Assembly (NCBI RefSeq): GCF_013141765.1
Contig: NZ_WHOD01000013.1
Location: 124,001 to 188,000, forward strand
Direction: 5' to 3'
From: Paenibacillus foliorum
GTDB taxonomy: Bacteria > Bacillota > Bacilli > Paenibacillales > NBRC-103111
Length of the DNA: 64,000 bases
The notes beneath the pieces were generated by a model, which was given only the letters and a program-made list of their open reading frames with translations, did not search any database and was not told where the DNA came from. Below are positions 10,254 to 18,096 of the stretch, in pieces; position 1 is the stretch's first letter, and every line of letters starts with the position of its first letter. A program made the translations under genes and the position numbers.

Positions 10254-10270
10254 TAGTTATACTATAACTA
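10254..10270. promoter_or_regulatory. Perfect palindrome upstream of the split yunC-like gene
   Basis: TAGTTATA-C-TATAACTA is an 8+1+8 inverted repeat about 28 bases before the start codon. It looks like a protein binding site. No regulator can be assigned. Confidence 0.4.
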
Positions 10271-10297
10271 TTTTCCTGACAAAAGGAGATGCTGACG

Positions 10298-10447
10298 ATG
10301 ATGCGTGTGGAACCCATTTCCTTGGACGGCTTTACAGCATTAGCTATTGAAGTCAAGCTGCCGAAAACAACCCTGCTCGTCGTAACTACCGACAAAGGGT
10401 ATATCATGTGCGGCGCTCTTAGCGTAGGTGTTTCGATGGTTGCTTAA
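10298..10447 (+). pseudogene. yunC: 5' fragment of a yunC-like (DUF1805) gene, split by the island
   Basis: The ATG at 10298 follows AAAAGGAGA. The first 41 residues (MMRVEPISLDGFTALAIEVK onward to YIMCGAL) match the N-terminal half of YunC. After the 20-bp repeat at 10401-10420 the frame runs into unrelated DNA (SVGVSMVA) and stops, giving only 49 residues. The C-terminal half continues 8.9 kb away at 19285. Joining both at the repeat restores a protein of about 100 residues, the usual family length. YunC is a small conserved protein of unknown function. Confidence 0.85.
10401..10420 (+). repeat. attL: left 20-bp direct repeat of the integrated island
   Basis: ATATCATGTGCGGCGCTCTT is identical to 19283-19302. 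It encodes part of the conserved YIMCGAL segment of the yunC-like target. Its position exactly at the gene break marks it as the recombination core. Confidence 0.88.
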
Positions 10448-10470
10448 GAATGAACCGGAAAGATTGGGAT

Positions 10471-10580
10471 AAAGCCTTGTAGGACAAGCCTTAGCACGTA
10501 TCATTGTCTTCCCGGGTATTTCTGGTAAATACTGAAATGATATGAATAATAACTGGTTTTTGTGATCAATTTTGTGACTG
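10471..10580. repeat. Candidate integrase arm-type sites, left end
   Basis: AAAGCCTTGTA at 10471-10481 recurs at 19250-19260. TGTGATCAATTTTGTGACTG at 10561-10580 closely matches 19212-19231. Both pairs lie inside the island near its ends. Confidence 0.5.
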
Positions 10581-10681
10581 CTTTAATGTAGTAAAGAATG
10601 GATATAGGAGGATTCTTAGTAACAAAATGAGTATCTCTATTTAATAAACATATTTTTAGAGTTTCTCACCCAAATAATGTA

Positions 10682-10710
10682 TTGCCAATAGTGGTAGATA
10701 CTGGTATTTT
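10682..10710 (+). promoter_or_regulatory. Candidate sigma-A promoter for the FliB-like gene
   Basis: TTGCCA, 17-bp spacer, TATTTT, about 30 bases before the start codon of the FliB-like gene. Confidence 0.5.
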
Positions 10711-10740
10711 CAAAGTAAGTGAATAATAAGGAGTGAGAAA

Positions 10741-11985
10741 ATGGAAAAAGAGACTATATTGATACCGAAGTATATGAATGAGTTTTCATGTGTCGGGTCC
10801 GAATGTGAAGATACATGCTGCTCAAGCTGGCAAATCAATATCGATCAAAAAACATACAACAAGTATGAGGGCTTTGAGAAGATCGAATCGATGCCTTCAG
10901 TTCTTCGACATTTGAAGGTAATTGAACCCTCTCCTAGCAGTCAACAATTTGCGGAGATTCAATTGAATGAAAATTTGCTCTGTCCCCTTCTAAATGAGAA
11001 CAAGCTGTGCAGCATTCACTTACAGTTCGGCGAGGAGCATCTCTCCAATATTTGCGTGACCTACCCCCGTGTGTCGAATAGGGTGAATGGGATTTACCAA
11101 AAATCAGCTACATTGTCTTGTCCCGAAGCGGCGCGATTGGCTCTGTTGAATCCGAATGGAATCTTGTTTGAAGAGATTCAGGAGGTCGTTGAGGAGAACC
11201 GGTGGGATGCGATTCACATCGATACAAGACAACCGTCGAAGCAGAGGCACAAATACTTCTTGGAGCTGCAGACCATCACCTTTGAAGTGTTGCAAAATCG
11301 GACGTACGCTCTGCAGGAACGGCTGCTAATCTTGAGCCTGCTCATTGAGGAGTTGCAGGATTGTATAGGGGTAGGGAATGCTGAAGAAATCCCAAGCGTG
11401 ATAGCCTCGTTTAGAGAGCAGATTGCAGCAGGGACGATATCGGAACGATTCGCTGGTCTTCCAATATCCATCGCCGATCAAATGCAGCTTGTCAGGAAGT
11501 CGATTGACATGCGTTTATTTGCAGGTGTCGATCATAAACGGTACCTTCAATGCATTATGGAAAGCTTAGATGGGCTGAAGTATGCAGGAGATACGATAAA
11601 TGATGAGAGCATAGGAGCGTACCAAAGCGCATATCAAACCTATTATCAACCTTTTATGACGGAACATGAATACATTCTCGAGAACTATCTGATTAATAAT
11701 ATGTTTAAAGGAATGTTTCCTTCCCGCAAGGATTTCTTTGAAGAGTATATGATGTATATTGTGCATTACGCGTTAATAAAGTTCCATATAATAGGAATGA
11801 TGAATTATTATAAAGAGGCGTTTAACGTAAACCATATCCTCAAGCTGATTCAATCGTTCTCCAGAAACTTCGAGCATGCTCCAAACTATGTTCGTCAATT
11901 TTTAAAATGGATGAAGGATAATGGACAGATGAATTTGAATACTGCAGCAATTTTGATACAAAATGAAGCGTTAGTGAAAAGGTGA
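10741..11985 (+). CDS. FliB-like lysine N-methylase
   Basis: This 414-residue protein shows the FliB signature: a cysteine cluster near the N-terminus (Cys17, 22, 26 and 27 in CVGSECEDTCCSSW), then CPLLNENKLCSIH (Cys81, Cys90), LSNICVTYPR (Cys105) and Cys127. Known FliB proteins methylate lysine side chains of flagellin; the cysteines are thought to hold an iron-sulfur cluster. No flagellar gene is nearby. Here it sits inside the island, upstream of the lasso cluster with its own likely promoter and an AAGGAGTG site. Whether it modifies the lasso peptide, which has two lysines, is a hypothesis only. Confidence 0.85.
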   Translation: MEKETILIPKYMNEFSCVGSECEDTCCSSWQINIDQKTYNKYEGFEKIESMPSVLRHLKVIEPSPSSQQFAEIQLNENLLCPLLNENKLCSIHLQFGEEHLSNICVTYPRVSNRVNGIYQKSATLSCPEAARLALLNPNGILFEEIQEVVEENRWDAIHIDTRQPSKQRHKYFLELQTITFEVLQNRTYALQERLLILSLLIEELQDCIGVGNAEEIPSVIASFREQIAAGTISERFAGLPISIADQMQLVRKSIDMRLFAGVDHKRYLQCIMESLDGLKYAGDTINDESIGAYQSAYQTYYQPFMTEHEYILENYLINNMFKGMFPSRKDFFEEYMMYIVHYALIKFHIIGMMNYYKEAFNVNHILKLIQSFSRNFEHAPNYVRQFLKWMKDNGQMNLNTAAILIQNEALVKR

Positions 11986-12027
11986 GAAATACGTCGAAAT
12001 AGCGTTGATTTTGAAGGAAATCATGTG

Positions 12028-12056
12028 TTGACTTCACATTTAAGGTATCCTAATAT
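12028..12056 (+). promoter_or_regulatory. Sigma-A promoter of the lasso peptide operon
   Basis: TTGACT, a 17-bp spacer and TAATAT lie about 84 bases upstream of the cyclase start. Good -35 and spacing; the -10 matches 4 of 6 positions. Confidence 0.65.
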
Positions 12057-12139
12057 AGTTCTTAAGGACGGATAAAACTAACAGTAGTTTTTTTTTGATC
12101 CCCATTGATACGTATTGTAACATGCAAAAGGAGGGGCCA

Positions 12140-14062
12140 ATGAGTGCCATAGCAGGAATTGTAGACTTTAACAGAACTATCAATGTATCGGAGCAAGGTA
12201 CCTGCATAATGCGAGCATTGGAACAATATCCTTCCGATGATGTTCAAATATGGAATGATGAAAGTATTTTCTTAGGATGTCATGCACAATGGATTACACC
12301 GGAATCAATGAACGAGCGTTTGCCTTATATGGATAAAGAAAGGCAGCTTGTGATCACAGCGGATGCTATTATCGATAATCGGCATGAATTGTTTGCATTG
12401 TTTCAAGTCCATAACGAGCATAGAAAAACAATGACAGATAGTGAATTAATTTTGCTGGCCTATGAACGATGGGGGGAACAAGCTCCCAACTATTTGGTAG
12501 GCGACTTCGTCTTTATGATCTGGGATGTGAAAAAGCGTATCTTGTTTGGAGCCAGGGATTTTTCGGGTAGCCGGACGCTTTATTTTTCTCGAAAAGGGAC
12601 TTGCATCTCTTTTTGTACAATAATCCACCCGCTGCTTAAATTGTCACACAACCATAAAACGCTAAATGAACAATGGCTTGCTGAATTTCTTGCTATTCCC
12701 ACAATGGCCGACGTTACAGATATTCATTCCACGGTTTTTCAGGATATTGAACAGCTGCCTCCTTCGCATCGGATAACGATATCGGAGAGCAGGATCTCCC
12801 TTGTCCGGTACAGCACGCTGCCTTCGGGGGAAAAGCTCCGCCTCAAGTCAAATGGTGAGTATGAGGAAGCGTTCCGTGAGCTTTTTCGAAGAGCCGTTTC
12901 CGACAGGCTGCGAACACACCGGGAGATCGGGGCACATCTCAGCGGAGGGTTGGACTCTGGTGCGGTCGTAAGCTTTGCAGCTAGAGAACTACGCAAAGAG
13001 AATAAACCGCTGCATACCTTCAGCTATGTACCTATCGATGGCTTCGTGGATTGGACATCTCGAAACCGGGTTGCCGATGAGAGACCTTATATTCAATCAA
13101 CGGTTCAGTATGTCGGTAATATTACGGATCACTACTTGAGCTTCGAAGATAAAAACCCGTTTACGGATATTGACGATTGGTTGGAGACTCTTGAGATGCC
13201 TTATAAATTTTTCATCAACTCCTATTGGTTAAAGGGAATGTATGAGAAGGCACAAGAACAGGGAATTGGAGTGCTGCTAAGTGGTCAACGAGGAAATACG
13301 ACAGTATCCTGGGGATCTGCTTTGGAGTATCAGCTTTCCTTATTTGGTAAGCTGAAATGGATTCGCTTCTATCAAGAACTTTGTCAATACAGCAGAAATA
13401 AGGGAGTAAAAAAATCGAGATTAATTAAAAGGATGATCAAAAAAACATTTCCATTTCTGAAGCCTTCCCCTGTACTTGATCCGAGATTGATCCATGATGA
13501 ATTAGCCGGACGGACGCAAGTGTTCGAGAGACTTCAAGAGCATCATAGCGATAACCTGGGCAATTCAAGCTTAAGTCATTATGAGCATAGAAATAAGCAT
13601 TTCGAGCAATTGTTTTATTGGAATATAACTGGCACGTTTGGAAGCAAATTATCTTTGCGCCATTCTCTATGGGATCGCGATCCTACGAATGACCTGCGGG
13701 TTGTTAAATTCTGTTTATCCCTTCCGGGGGAGCAATTCGTTCAGCAGGGCTTGGACAGGGCCTTGATCCGGAGAGCTACCAAGGATTATTTGCCGGATAA
13801 GGTCCGCTTAAACCAACGTTTCAGGGGCATACAAGGAGCTGACGGCGTGTATCGGATGAGTGCCTCATGGAAGTCTTTCATCCAGGAGCTGCAAATAATG
13901 AGCAAGGATTCTATAATCAATGGATTGTTGAATACCCATGTTATTACGGCTGCTATTGAAAAAATTAAGGATGAACCTCGACCGGAGTATATATTTGATG
14001 TTGAGTTCAAATTATTAATGAGAAGCTTGATTGTTTATAGGTTTATAAAAAAATGGGTATGA
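12140..14062 (+). CDS. Lasso peptide macrocyclase, asparagine synthetase-like (PadeC-type)
   Basis: This 640-residue protein has an asparagine synthetase B fold: an N-terminal glutaminase-like domain (about 1-200) and a C-terminal ATP-dependent synthetase domain with the PP-loop SGGLDSG at residues 268-274. The N-terminus reads MSAIAGIVDF, so the Cys2 nucleophile of true glutaminases is missing, as expected for lasso cyclases. These enzymes adenylate an Asp/Glu side chain of the precursor and close the isopeptide ring on the freed N-terminus. The start at 12140 has AGGAGG 6 bases upstream; an in-frame TTG at 12095 does not. The precursor gene follows after 15 bases. Confidence 0.92.
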   Translation: MSAIAGIVDFNRTINVSEQGTCIMRALEQYPSDDVQIWNDESIFLGCHAQWITPESMNERLPYMDKERQLVITADAIIDNRHELFALFQVHNEHRKTMTDSELILLAYERWGEQAPNYLVGDFVFMIWDVKKRILFGARDFSGSRTLYFSRKGTCISFCTIIHPLLKLSHNHKTLNEQWLAEFLAIPTMADVTDIHSTVFQDIEQLPPSHRITISESRISLVRYSTLPSGEKLRLKSNGEYEEAFRELFRRAVSDRLRTHREIGAHLSGGLDSGAVVSFAARELRKENKPLHTFSYVPIDGFVDWTSRNRVADERPYIQSTVQYVGNITDHYLSFEDKNPFTDIDDWLETLEMPYKFFINSYWLKGMYEKAQEQGIGVLLSGQRGNTTVSWGSALEYQLSLFGKLKWIRFYQELCQYSRNKGVKKSRLIKRMIKKTFPFLKPSPVLDPRLIHDELAGRTQVFERLQEHHSDNLGNSSLSHYEHRNKHFEQLFYWNITGTFGSKLSLRHSLWDRDPTNDLRVVKFCLSLPGEQFVQQGLDRALIRRATKDYLPDKVRLNQRFRGIQGADGVYRMSASWKSFIQELQIMSKDSIINGLLNTHVITAAIEKIKDEPRPEYIFDVEFKLLMRSLIVYRFIKKWV

Positions 14063-14073
14063 AAGGAGGTGAT
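14062..14073 (+). promoter_or_regulatory. Full-length Shine-Dalgarno site of the precursor gene
   Basis: AAAGGAGGTGAT is complementary over 12 bases to the 16S rRNA 3' end. It overlaps the last base of the cyclase stop codon and lies 4 bases before the precursor ATG. It predicts very strong translation of the precursor. Confidence 0.8.
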
Positions 14074-14077
14074 ACCA

Positions 14078-14206
14078 ATGCAAAAGAACGATTGGACTGT
14101 ACCCATGCTGGAAGCTCTTGATATCAAGCAAACCATGAATGGCAAATCTTCTAAATCCAATGATGGTGGGCAAGGCGGAGATGATTCCGATTCCTCGGGC
14201 AGCTAA
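14078..14206 (+). CDS. Paeninodin-like lasso peptide precursor, 42 aa
   Basis: The leader has the family pattern W6-x2-P9-x-L11 followed by LD and the conserved Thr at position -2 (Thr19-Met20). This is the same TM-x-G junction as paeninodin, where the core starts A-G. The predicted core is residues 21-42: Asn1, Gly2, Lys3, Lys6, then Asp9 as ring acceptor, a Gly/Gln/Asp/Ser tail and a C-terminal Ser22. Asp9 gives the usual nine-residue ring. The C-terminal Ser fits the adjacent peptide kinase. Odd points are an N-terminal Asn and a core with no hydrophobic or aromatic residue, so no obvious plug. Cleavage one residue later would give Gly1-Asp8. Assignment by sequence pattern and context. Confidence 0.85.
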   Translation: MQKNDWTVPMLEALDIKQTMNGKSSKSNDGGQGGDDSDSSGS

Positions 14207-14236
14207 ATCATCAACGTGGTAGTACATATCTGTCAG

Positions 14237-14271
14237 CCCTCATACCTTTAAAAAGTACGAGGGTGTTTTTT
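14237..14271 (+). terminator. Attenuator-like hairpin between precursor and kinase genes
   Basis: CCCTCATAC / GTACGAGGG (one mismatch) with a 9-nt loop is followed by TGTTTTTT. It is likely a partial terminator that keeps precursor mRNA above that of the downstream enzymes. Confidence 0.7.
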
Positions 14272-14302
14272 CAAAGCCATGACGGAGTACCGGAGGGAAA
14301 AG

Positions 14303-15235
14303 ATGATTGAACATCAAATCAATCGAGTATATAGAGCCTTTGGATTAAATATGTTAAGTGAAATCCGTCTGCCTGAACTCATAGATCAGACCGGTCAAGA
14401 CCTTCGGATTGACGTCGTTATTGAATTTGCAGATTTAACGAGAGACTGGGAGGAACGGGGCGGTGAGGGGCAGCAATTTGTTGTATATGATAACAACGTC
14501 ATGTTCCGCATTGATCAAGCGGCATTGTTTTTAATTCAAGATGGGAAGCGGATTATTATATCTCCAATGATGGATTATGATGAAGATAGGATCCGTCTTT
14601 ATTTGCTTGGCTCATGTATGGGCGCGCTGCTCCTGCAGAGGGCGATACTGCCGCTGCATGGGAGTGCAATTGTTATTGACGGAAAAGCATTTGGTTTCGT
14701 GGGACAGTCAGGTGCAGGGAAATCTACCCTTGCCTCGGCCTTTTTACAGAGAGGATACCAGCTTCTGAGTGACGACGTGATTGCAGTATCCTTTTCACAT
14801 GACAACACCCCCTATGTCACGCCAGCGTACCCACAGCAAAAGCTATGGCAGGAAAGCTTAACTAATCTCGGGATGAATTCCGAAGACTACCGTCCTATCT
14901 TGAATAGATTAACGAAGTATGCAATCCCGGTACCCCATCTTTTTTTCAAGCATACATTACCCCTTGCGGCTGTTTTTGAGATCGTCACATCGGACAATGA
15001 GGCTAGCGGACTCTATCAAATTGAAGATATATTGCGTCTTCAAACGCTTTATACGCATACATTTCGAAAAAAATTAATCGAGCCCTTAGGTCTAATGGAA
15101 TGGCATTTTAACAATTCTGTGAAGCTCGCAAACGGCATTGACATCTATCGGTTGGTGCGGGACGCATCGGGTTTAAGCGCAAGCGATATGGTTTCGCTTA
15201 TCCTGAATACAATACGAGAGGAGGCAGTGAGATGA
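14303..15235 (+). CDS. HPr-kinase-like lasso peptide kinase (PadeK-type)
   Basis: This 310-residue protein has a P-loop GQSGAGKST (residues 134-142) followed by LLSDDVIAV, the arrangement of the HPr kinase/phosphorylase C-terminal domain. Relatives in paeninodin-type clusters phosphorylate the C-terminal serine of the lasso precursor, and some add several phosphates. The precursor here ends in Ser and has three more Ser in its tail. The ATG at 14303 follows CGGAGGG; an in-frame ATG at 14279 has no such site. The stop codon overlaps the start of the PqqD-like gene. Confidence 0.88.
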   Translation: MIEHQINRVYRAFGLNMLSEIRLPELIDQTGQDLRIDVVIEFADLTRDWEERGGEGQQFVVYDNNVMFRIDQAALFLIQDGKRIIISPMMDYDEDRIRLYLLGSCMGALLLQRAILPLHGSAIVIDGKAFGFVGQSGAGKSTLASAFLQRGYQLLSDDVIAVSFSHDNTPYVTPAYPQQKLWQESLTNLGMNSEDYRPILNRLTKYAIPVPHLFFKHTLPLAAVFEIVTSDNEASGLYQIEDILRLQTLYTHTFRKKLIEPLGLMEWHFNNSVKLANGIDIYRLVRDASGLSASDMVSLILNTIREEAVR

Positions 15236-15522
15236 TAGGAAATAAGCTTTCATTGGTACAGGTGGTTATGCAGAATGAGGGGAACATTATAAGTAATATG
15301 GACGGAAATACAGTCATGCTGAATATTAAGAATGGGAAATATTATAATCTGGGCAAGACCGGCGGCGTGATATGGGGGGCTATCAAAAATCCTGCTTCAA
15401 TAGAGGAAGTCATCTTAACGCTGCTCTCTAATTATCATATCGAGAAAAACGAGTGTGAGAGGCAGGTTATTTCCTTCTTGGAGCAGTTATATGCCGAAGA
15501 CTTAATTCTGTTGTGTAGCTAA
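15232..15522 (+). CDS. PqqD-like RiPP recognition protein (lasso B1)
   Basis: This 96-residue winged-helix protein matches the stand-alone B1/RRE proteins of Gram-positive lasso clusters (NGKYYNLGKTGGVIWGAI in the middle). It binds the precursor leader and presents it to the leader peptidase B2 and the cyclase. It overlaps the kinase gene by 4 bases (ATGA), so translation is coupled. In related clusters a B2 transglutaminase-like peptidase gene normally follows. Here the next gene is the exporter, and B2 is not found anywhere in the window. Confidence 0.88.
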   Translation: MIGNKLSLVQVVMQNEGNIISNMDGNTVMLNIKNGKYYNLGKTGGVIWGAIKNPASIEEVILTLLSNYHIEKNECERQVISFLEQLYAEDLILLCS

Positions 15523-15598
15523 GTAAAGGAATGAAGATAGGACAACCATCCTTCATGTTTTAAATTTTTAATTGCGTCACATGCTATTGTTTTTTTTG

Positions 15599-15634
15599 GA
15601 GGAAAATGCGAAGCAGTGCATTTCCTCAGGAGGG
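15599..15634 (+). promoter_or_regulatory. Hairpin abutting the exporter's ribosome binding site
   Basis: GAGGAAAATGC pairs with GCATTTCCTC (one bulged A) and ends directly before AGGAGGG at 15628-15634. It may tune translation or mRNA stability of the exporter gene. A T-run just upstream does not form a clear terminator. Confidence 0.45.
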
Positions 15635-15642
15635 TTATAGAT

Positions 15643-17463
15643 ATGAAAGATGTTATGTATTTTATCAAGTACTTGTATGCTCATTCCGGTAGAAATCTGT
15701 ATGTCGCCCTCATGGGGATGGTGATGATAAGTCTACTTGAAGGGGCAGGTATTATAATGCTGCTGCCGATGCTAAGGCTAAGCGGCATCGTTGATTTCGA
15801 TGCGGGAGTATTTACAATGTTTAAGGATTTCTGGATTTTTCAGGACATTCAACAAACCGTACTACTTCCGCTTATATTAGGTATATTTATTCTTCTGGTT
15901 GCAGGACAAAACTATTTACAGAAGTTTTTTACGATCCGTAATACAAAGATACAGCAAAACTTTACGACATGGCTAAGAATAGAGCTCTACAGTGCGCTGC
16001 TTCGTGCAAGCTGGGATTTATATATACAGAAGAGAAAGTCGGATCTTATACATGCGTTAACCAGTGATTATGGACGAGTAAGTGTTGGGGTTTACGTATC
16101 TCTGCAATTTCTTGCCTCTTTGGTCTTTATGCTGATCCAGTTAGGGTTGGCTTTTTGGTTATCATCAAAGCTTACTTTGATGATCTTGCTCTGCGGCGTT
16201 ATGTTGGCTTTCTTATCCCGCAAACGTATCCAACAGTCGAAACGGTTAGGAGGTAAATCCTCAGACATAGCCAAGAGCTATCTTGCGGGAATGACGGATC
16301 AGCTGAACGGGATGAAGGAGATCAAAAGCAATACGCTGGAACAATCGCGGATGGTATGGGTCCGCCGGATGAGCCGGCTCATGAATGAGGAACAACTGGA
16401 GTTCATTCAGTTGAAAGCCTCATCGCAGTTTACCTATAAAGTAGCGTCAGCCGCATTCATCGCTGTATTTATTTGGTTATTCTTTAACTTGTTCCATGCG
16501 GAACCAGGGCAGCTTCTGTTAATCTTCCTTATATTCTCTAGATTATGGCCAAGGTTTACCGGGATTCAAGCCAACTTGGAACAAATCGCGATGTCGGTTC
16601 CTTCTCTTAAAGCCTTGTTAAATTTACAACGGGAATGTGAGGAAGTCAGAGAAATTGAGAGCTTAGACCACGATCCGATGAATGAGCAATCGCGCATATC
16701 AATCCTTAACCAGATCGAATTCCGCGAGGTGCATTTTAAATATCAAGCACAAGAAGGAGCTTATGCACTTCAACAGATTAACCTACAAATTCCAGCTAAC
16801 CGCATGACTGCTATTGTGGGGCGATCAGGAGCGGGCAAAAGCACGTTTATTGATCTTGTGATGGGACTTTTGCAGCCAAGTCAAGGGGTAGTGCTGCTGG
16901 ATGATATCCCTTTGACCAGAGAAAAAATTTTGCAATGGAGAAAATCCATCAGCTATGTACCGCAAGAACCTTTTCTATTTAACGCGAGTATTCGCGAGAA
17001 CCTGCTCATGATGGAACCGGATGCTGATGAGGGGCGAATATGGGGAGCACTGACTTCTTCCTCGGCGGCAGACTTTGTAAATAAGCTTCCCCAAGGCCTG
17101 GATACGGTGATTGGAGACCGGGGCATCCGGCTTTCCGGCGGAGAGCGGCAACGTATCGTGCTGGCCAGGGCACTATTATGTCGACCTTCCATCCTCATTC
17201 TAGATGAAGCGACTAGCGCATTAGATACCGAAAACGAGAAAAAGATTCAGGAGGCCATTCAACGGATGAAAGGAAAGATGACGATAATCGTGGTCGCTCA
17301 CCGCCTGTCAACCATACGTAATGCTGACCAAATTATCGTGTTGGATCAAGGGCGTATTGTCCAAACTGGGAGATACAATCAATTGGCCACGGAGAAAAAA
17401 GGATTGTTTCGAAGTCTGTTAGGGCATCAAGTGGGGGAAGTTGAATTGGTATTAAACGAATGA
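15643..17463 (+). CDS. ABC exporter for the lasso peptide (PadeD-type)
   Basis: This 606-residue half-transporter has an N-terminal membrane domain with about six helices (residues 15-320). Its ATPase domain has Walker A GRSGAGKST (393-401), signature LSGGERQR (497-504), Walker B ILILDEATSALD (from 517) and the H-loop AHRLS. There is no C39 peptidase domain, so it cannot cleave the leader itself. It should work as a homodimer that exports the mature lasso peptide and gives self-immunity. The ATG at 15643 follows AGGAGGG; the frame is open to 15616 without such a site. A terminator follows. Confidence 0.92.
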   Translation: MKDVMYFIKYLYAHSGRNLYVALMGMVMISLLEGAGIIMLLPMLRLSGIVDFDAGVFTMFKDFWIFQDIQQTVLLPLILGIFILLVAGQNYLQKFFTIRNTKIQQNFTTWLRIELYSALLRASWDLYIQKRKSDLIHALTSDYGRVSVGVYVSLQFLASLVFMLIQLGLAFWLSSKLTLMILLCGVMLAFLSRKRIQQSKRLGGKSSDIAKSYLAGMTDQLNGMKEIKSNTLEQSRMVWVRRMSRLMNEEQLEFIQLKASSQFTYKVASAAFIAVFIWLFFNLFHAEPGQLLLIFLIFSRLWPRFTGIQANLEQIAMSVPSLKALLNLQRECEEVREIESLDHDPMNEQSRISILNQIEFREVHFKYQAQEGAYALQQINLQIPANRMTAIVGRSGAGKSTFIDLVMGLLQPSQGVVLLDDIPLTREKILQWRKSISYVPQEPFLFNASIRENLLMMEPDADEGRIWGALTSSSAADFVNKLPQGLDTVIGDRGIRLSGGERQRIVLARALLCRPSILILDEATSALDTENEKKIQEAIQRMKGKMTIIVVAHRLSTIRNADQIIVLDQGRIVQTGRYNQLATEKKGLFRSLLGHQVGEVELVLNE

Positions 17464-17600
17464 AGGGCAACGCATACATTAGCTTGAGCCGATGCCTCAG
17501 TAAAATGGATGTCTGCTGAACAAGAGTTCCAACTAGAGGCTGTGGTGAGGCTGTGGAAGGCTGGGTTATCAGCGCCCCCTTTATGCTTCCGGGAGCAATG

Positions 17601-17645
17601 AAAAGGGCTTGATTTTCTACACTTGTAGGAAATCAAGCCCTTTTC
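17601..17645 (+). terminator. Rho-independent terminator of the lasso operon
   Basis: AAAAGGGCTTGATTT and its complement form a stem of about 19 bp with mismatches and a short loop, ending in TTTTC. The 339-base gap 17464-17802 holds this terminator and the excisionase leader. I searched it for a leader peptidase remnant and saw none. Confidence 0.85.
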
Positions 17646-17802
17646 TTGTTTATATAACATCGCGTATCAAAACTTTTCAGTGTTGTGGACGAGGGGACTT
17701 CATTGCTACTCCACTCTGCAACTCCCTCTGTTTTCTGATAAGCAATAGCGAGTAATAAGACAACTTTGGCATTGCATAATTTCGTAACAGAGGTGATTAA
17801 TA

Positions 17803-17985
17803 ATGAAAAATGAAAGAATTATGTTAGGTGTCACGGATATTATGAAAAAAATGGGGATTGGCCGTGATAGAGCATATGAAATTATGAAGAAAGGTGAATT
17901 TCCTTCTATAAAAGTGGGCCGAAGATTTTTGGTGCACGAACAGGTCTTTGATAGTTGGTTAAAGGGAGAAATATTAAAAAAATGA
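17803..17985 (+). CDS. Excisionase-like DNA-binding protein
   Basis: This 60-residue winged-helix protein of the MerR/excisionase type (VTDIMKKMGIGRDRAYEIMK, then IKVGRRFLVHEQVFDSWL) has the usual length and layout of Xis proteins of Gram-positive integrative elements. It should bend DNA at the island ends and steer the integrase towards excision. The start follows AGAGGTGAT. It lies 111 bases upstream of the integrase gene in the same direction. Confidence 0.88.
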   Translation: MKNERIMLGVTDIMKKMGIGRDRAYEIMKKGEFPSIKVGRRFLVHEQVFDSWLKGEILKK

Positions 17986-18096
17986 CTAATTGGAGTCTCT
18001 TTAGAGCGGGCTAGTGTGATAAAAAATGGACCATACAAAAAGTCACATGGCTTGGCACCGTTTTGATAGCAGTCATTAAGAAACGGAGGAAAATGT

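Noticed and set aside
12095..12139. Upstream TTG start for the lasso cyclase
   Set aside because: It would add 15 residues before the conserved N-terminus, and the AGGAGG site clearly serves the ATG at 12140.
17464..17600. Remnant of a lasso leader peptidase (B2) gene
   Set aside because: Short frames here show no transglutaminase-like His or Cys motifs. The stretch looks non-coding.
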